Positions 12,619-14,211 of a DNA stretch of 14,211 nucleotides are shown piece by piece. Below the pieces are notes generated by a model that saw only the letters and a list, made by a program, of their open reading frames with translations, ran no database searches and had not been told where the DNA came from. Made by a program: the position numbers and the translations under genes. Each line of letters starts with the position of its first letter. Within the stretch, counting starts at the first letter, position 1. This DNA is from JBMNQS01 sp050944255 (GTDB lineage Bacteria; Bacillota; Clostridia; Christensenellales; Maliibacteriaceae): the NCBI GenBank assembly GCA_050944255.1, contig JBMNQS010000058.1:1-14211 (forward strand). The letters are read 5' to 3'.

Positions 12619-14211
12619 TTATCCTATCCTGGAGCCGGGCGCGGTGGGCATATCCAGCGTCAGCAGCGTCAGGTTGCCGTCCGCATCCTCCGCCGACAGC
12701 AGCATGCCCTCCGAGAGAATGCCGCACAGCTTCACCGGCTTCAAATTGGCCACCAGAATCAAATCTTTTCCGATCAGCGTTTCCGGCTCATAGTATTTGG
12801 CGATGCCGGATACCACCGTCCGCTGCTCGCTTCCCATATCCAATGTAAACTTTAATAGTTTATCCGAGCCTTCCACCTTCTCGCACGCCAGCACCCGTAC
12901 CGCACGAAGATCGGTCTTGAAGAACTCGTCGATGGTGATGGGCTCCGCCGGTGCTTCTTCTTCGGGCTCCTCTTCCTGCGCAGGCTGCGCCAGAAGCGCC
13001 AGCTCCTTCTCCACGTCGATGCGCGGGAAAAGAGCCTCGCCCTTTTTCACCCTGGTGCCGGCGGGATAGGCGCCGAAACGCTTCACCGTTTCATATGCGG
13101 TCAGAGCGCCCTCGCCGATACCGATCTGCTCCCAGATGGCTTTCGGTGCTTTGGTCATCACCGGCGATATGAGGATCGACACGATGCGGATGCCTTCTAT
13201 CAGGTGGTACATCACCGTGCCCAGGCGCTCTTTTTGGGCTTCGTCCTTGGCCAGCACCCAGGGCATATTCAGGTCGATGTAGCGGTTGCACGCGCCGATG
13301 AATTCCCAGATGTCCGCCAGCGCGCCTGAAAACTCGAACGCGTCCATATGCGCGTTGACGCTGCCGGGCAGCTTCTCCGCCATCTCCCGCAGGTCGGTGT
13401 CAAAGGGCTCCAAAGGCCCGCATGCGGGCACCGCGCCGCCGAAGTATCGCTCCACCATGGCCACCGTACGGCTGAGCAGGTTGCCCAGGTCGTTGGCCAG
13501 GTCGGAATTGATCCGGTTTAAAAGCGCCTCGTTGCTGAATACGCCGTCGGCGCCAAAAGGCATCTCCCGCATCAGGAAATAGCGGACGGCGTCCACCGAG
13601 TAGCGCCGGCAGAGCTCCACCGGGTCCACCACATTGCCCTTGGATTTGGACATCTTGCCCCCGTCCAGCACCAGCCAGCCGTGGCCGAACACCTGCCTGG
13701 GCAGCGGCATGCCGGCGGCCTTGAGCATGATGGGCCAGATGATGGTATGGAATCTGACAATCTCCTTGCCCACCAGATGCACGTCGCAGGGCCAGTACTT
13801 GTCAAGTAGCGCCTTGTCGTCGCTGCCGTAGCCCAGCGCGGTGATGTAATTGCTCAGCGCGTCCAGCCAGACGTAAACGGTATGCTTTTCATCAAAGGGC
13901 ACCGGGATGCCCCACTTCAGCGTCGTCCTGGAGACGCAGAGGTCCTCCAGCCCGGGCAGAAGGAAGTTCTGCAGCATTTCATTGGCCCTGGAGGGCGGCT
14001 GGATAAACTCCGGATGCTCCTTGATATGCCGGATCATGAAATCCTGGTACTTGCTCAGCTTGAAGAAATAGCTCTCTTCCTTCATGCGCTCCACCGGCCG
14101 GCCGCAGTCGGGGCAGTTCCCCTCATGAAGCTGCAGCTCGGTCCAAAAGCTCTCGCAGGGCGTACAGTACCAGCCCTCATACTCGCTCTTGTAAATGTCG
14201 CCCTGCTCATA
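12619..14211 (-). CDS. metG: Methionyl-tRNA synthetase with C-terminal tRNA-binding domain (5' end outside window)
   Basis: About 530 C-terminal residues are visible, and the frame stays open to the right edge. It charges tRNA-Met with methionine. The KMSKS loop is exact (coded at 13642-13656), and the active-site WLDALSNY block is present. Upstream of 14094 the frame shows two CxxC pairs (YCTPC and CPDC), so this is the zinc-knuckle form of the enzyme. The anticodon-binding helical domain follows. An acidic/Ala/Pro linker leads to a Trbp111/EMAP-II-like OB-fold at the C-terminus (from about 12945 down to the stop), which aids tRNA binding and dimerisation. The HIGH motif and start are outside the window. 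It is the first visible gene of the metG-tatD-radical SAM operon. Confidence 0.97.
   Translation of the reverse strand, partial: YEQGDIYKSEYEGWYCTPCESFWTELQLHEGNCPDCGRPVERMKEESYFFKLSKYQDFMIRHIKEHPEFIQPPSRANEMLQNFLLPGLEDLCVSRTTLKWGIPVPFDEKHTVYVWLDALSNYITALGYGSDDKALLDKYWPCDVHLVGKEIVRFHTIIWPIMLKAAGMPLPRQVFGHGWLVLDGGKMSKSKGNVVDPVELCRRYSVDAVRYFLMREMPFGADGVFSNEALLNRINSDLANDLGNLLSRTVAMVERYFGGAVPACGPLEPFDTDLREMAEKLPGSVNAHMDAFEFSGALADIWEFIGACNRYIDLNMPWVLAKDEAQKERLGTVMYHLIEGIRIVSILISPVMTKAPKAIWEQIGIGEGALTAYETVKRFGAYPAGTRVKKGEALFPRIDVEKELALLAQPAQEEEPEEEAPAEPITIDEFFKTDLRAVRVLACEKVEGSDKLLKFTLDMGSEQRTVVSGIAKYYEPETLIGKDLILVANLKPVKLCGILSEGMLLSAEDADGNLTLLTLDMPTAPGSRIG

Noticed and set aside
1..14211. tRNA genes, CRISPR repeats, transposases, attachment sites
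   Set aside because: No T-arm GGTTCGA-type cloverleaf, no regularly spaced repeats, and no transposase or integrase motif found by reading both strands.

Overview
The window reads as the chromosome of an endospore-forming, GC-rich Gram-positive bacterium of the Clostridia (Firmicutes). The evidence is a Spo0A-type response regulator at the left edge, strong AGGAGG-type ribosome binding sites, sigma-A-like promoters, many intrinsic terminators, a YabE-type G5/3D cell-wall protein next to rsmA, and a TatD-linked radical SAM gene. I cannot name the genus. No tRNA, rRNA, CRISPR array, transposase or phage gene was seen.

Left part (1-2711). The receiver half of spo0A runs off the left edge on the minus strand. 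A divergent gene (840-1385) encodes a very proline-rich protein that I do not recognise. A monocistronic two-cupin protein follows (1750-2664). Both genes end in long perfect hairpins. Spo0A-box cores lie upstream of spo0A and upstream of the cupin gene.

Middle part (2816-7451, minus strand). The order read on the plus strand is pckA (ATP-dependent PEP carboxykinase), rsmA/ksgA (16S rRNA dimethyltransferase), then a yabE-like G5/3D-domain gene. About 390 bases of hairpin-rich sequence separate rsmA from pckA. In the pckA transcript they can form two mutually exclusive folds, one of which looks like a terminator. The yabE-like gene has a near-perfect TTGACA-N17-TAAAAT promoter with a duplicated -35 element.

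A plus-strand gene (7765-9924) encodes a lipoprotein class B penicillin-binding protein of the MecA/PBP3 architecture. It is transcribed divergently from the yabE-like gene. After it come about 1.28 kb with no convincing gene: an AT-rich stretch, then a palindrome-dense block (about 10867-11194) with a terminator for each direction at its two ends.

Right part (11202-14211, minus strand). metG (methionyl-tRNA synthetase, N-terminus outside the window), tatD and a TatD-linked radical SAM gene are packed with gaps of only 3-4 bases, so they form an operon. The family order metG-tatD-yabE-(rnmV)-rsmA known from Bacillus is recognisable. Here it is split by the inverted PBP gene and the non-coding block, and rnmV is missing. 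The most unusual content is non-coding: the pckA leader and the 10.8-11.2 kb block.
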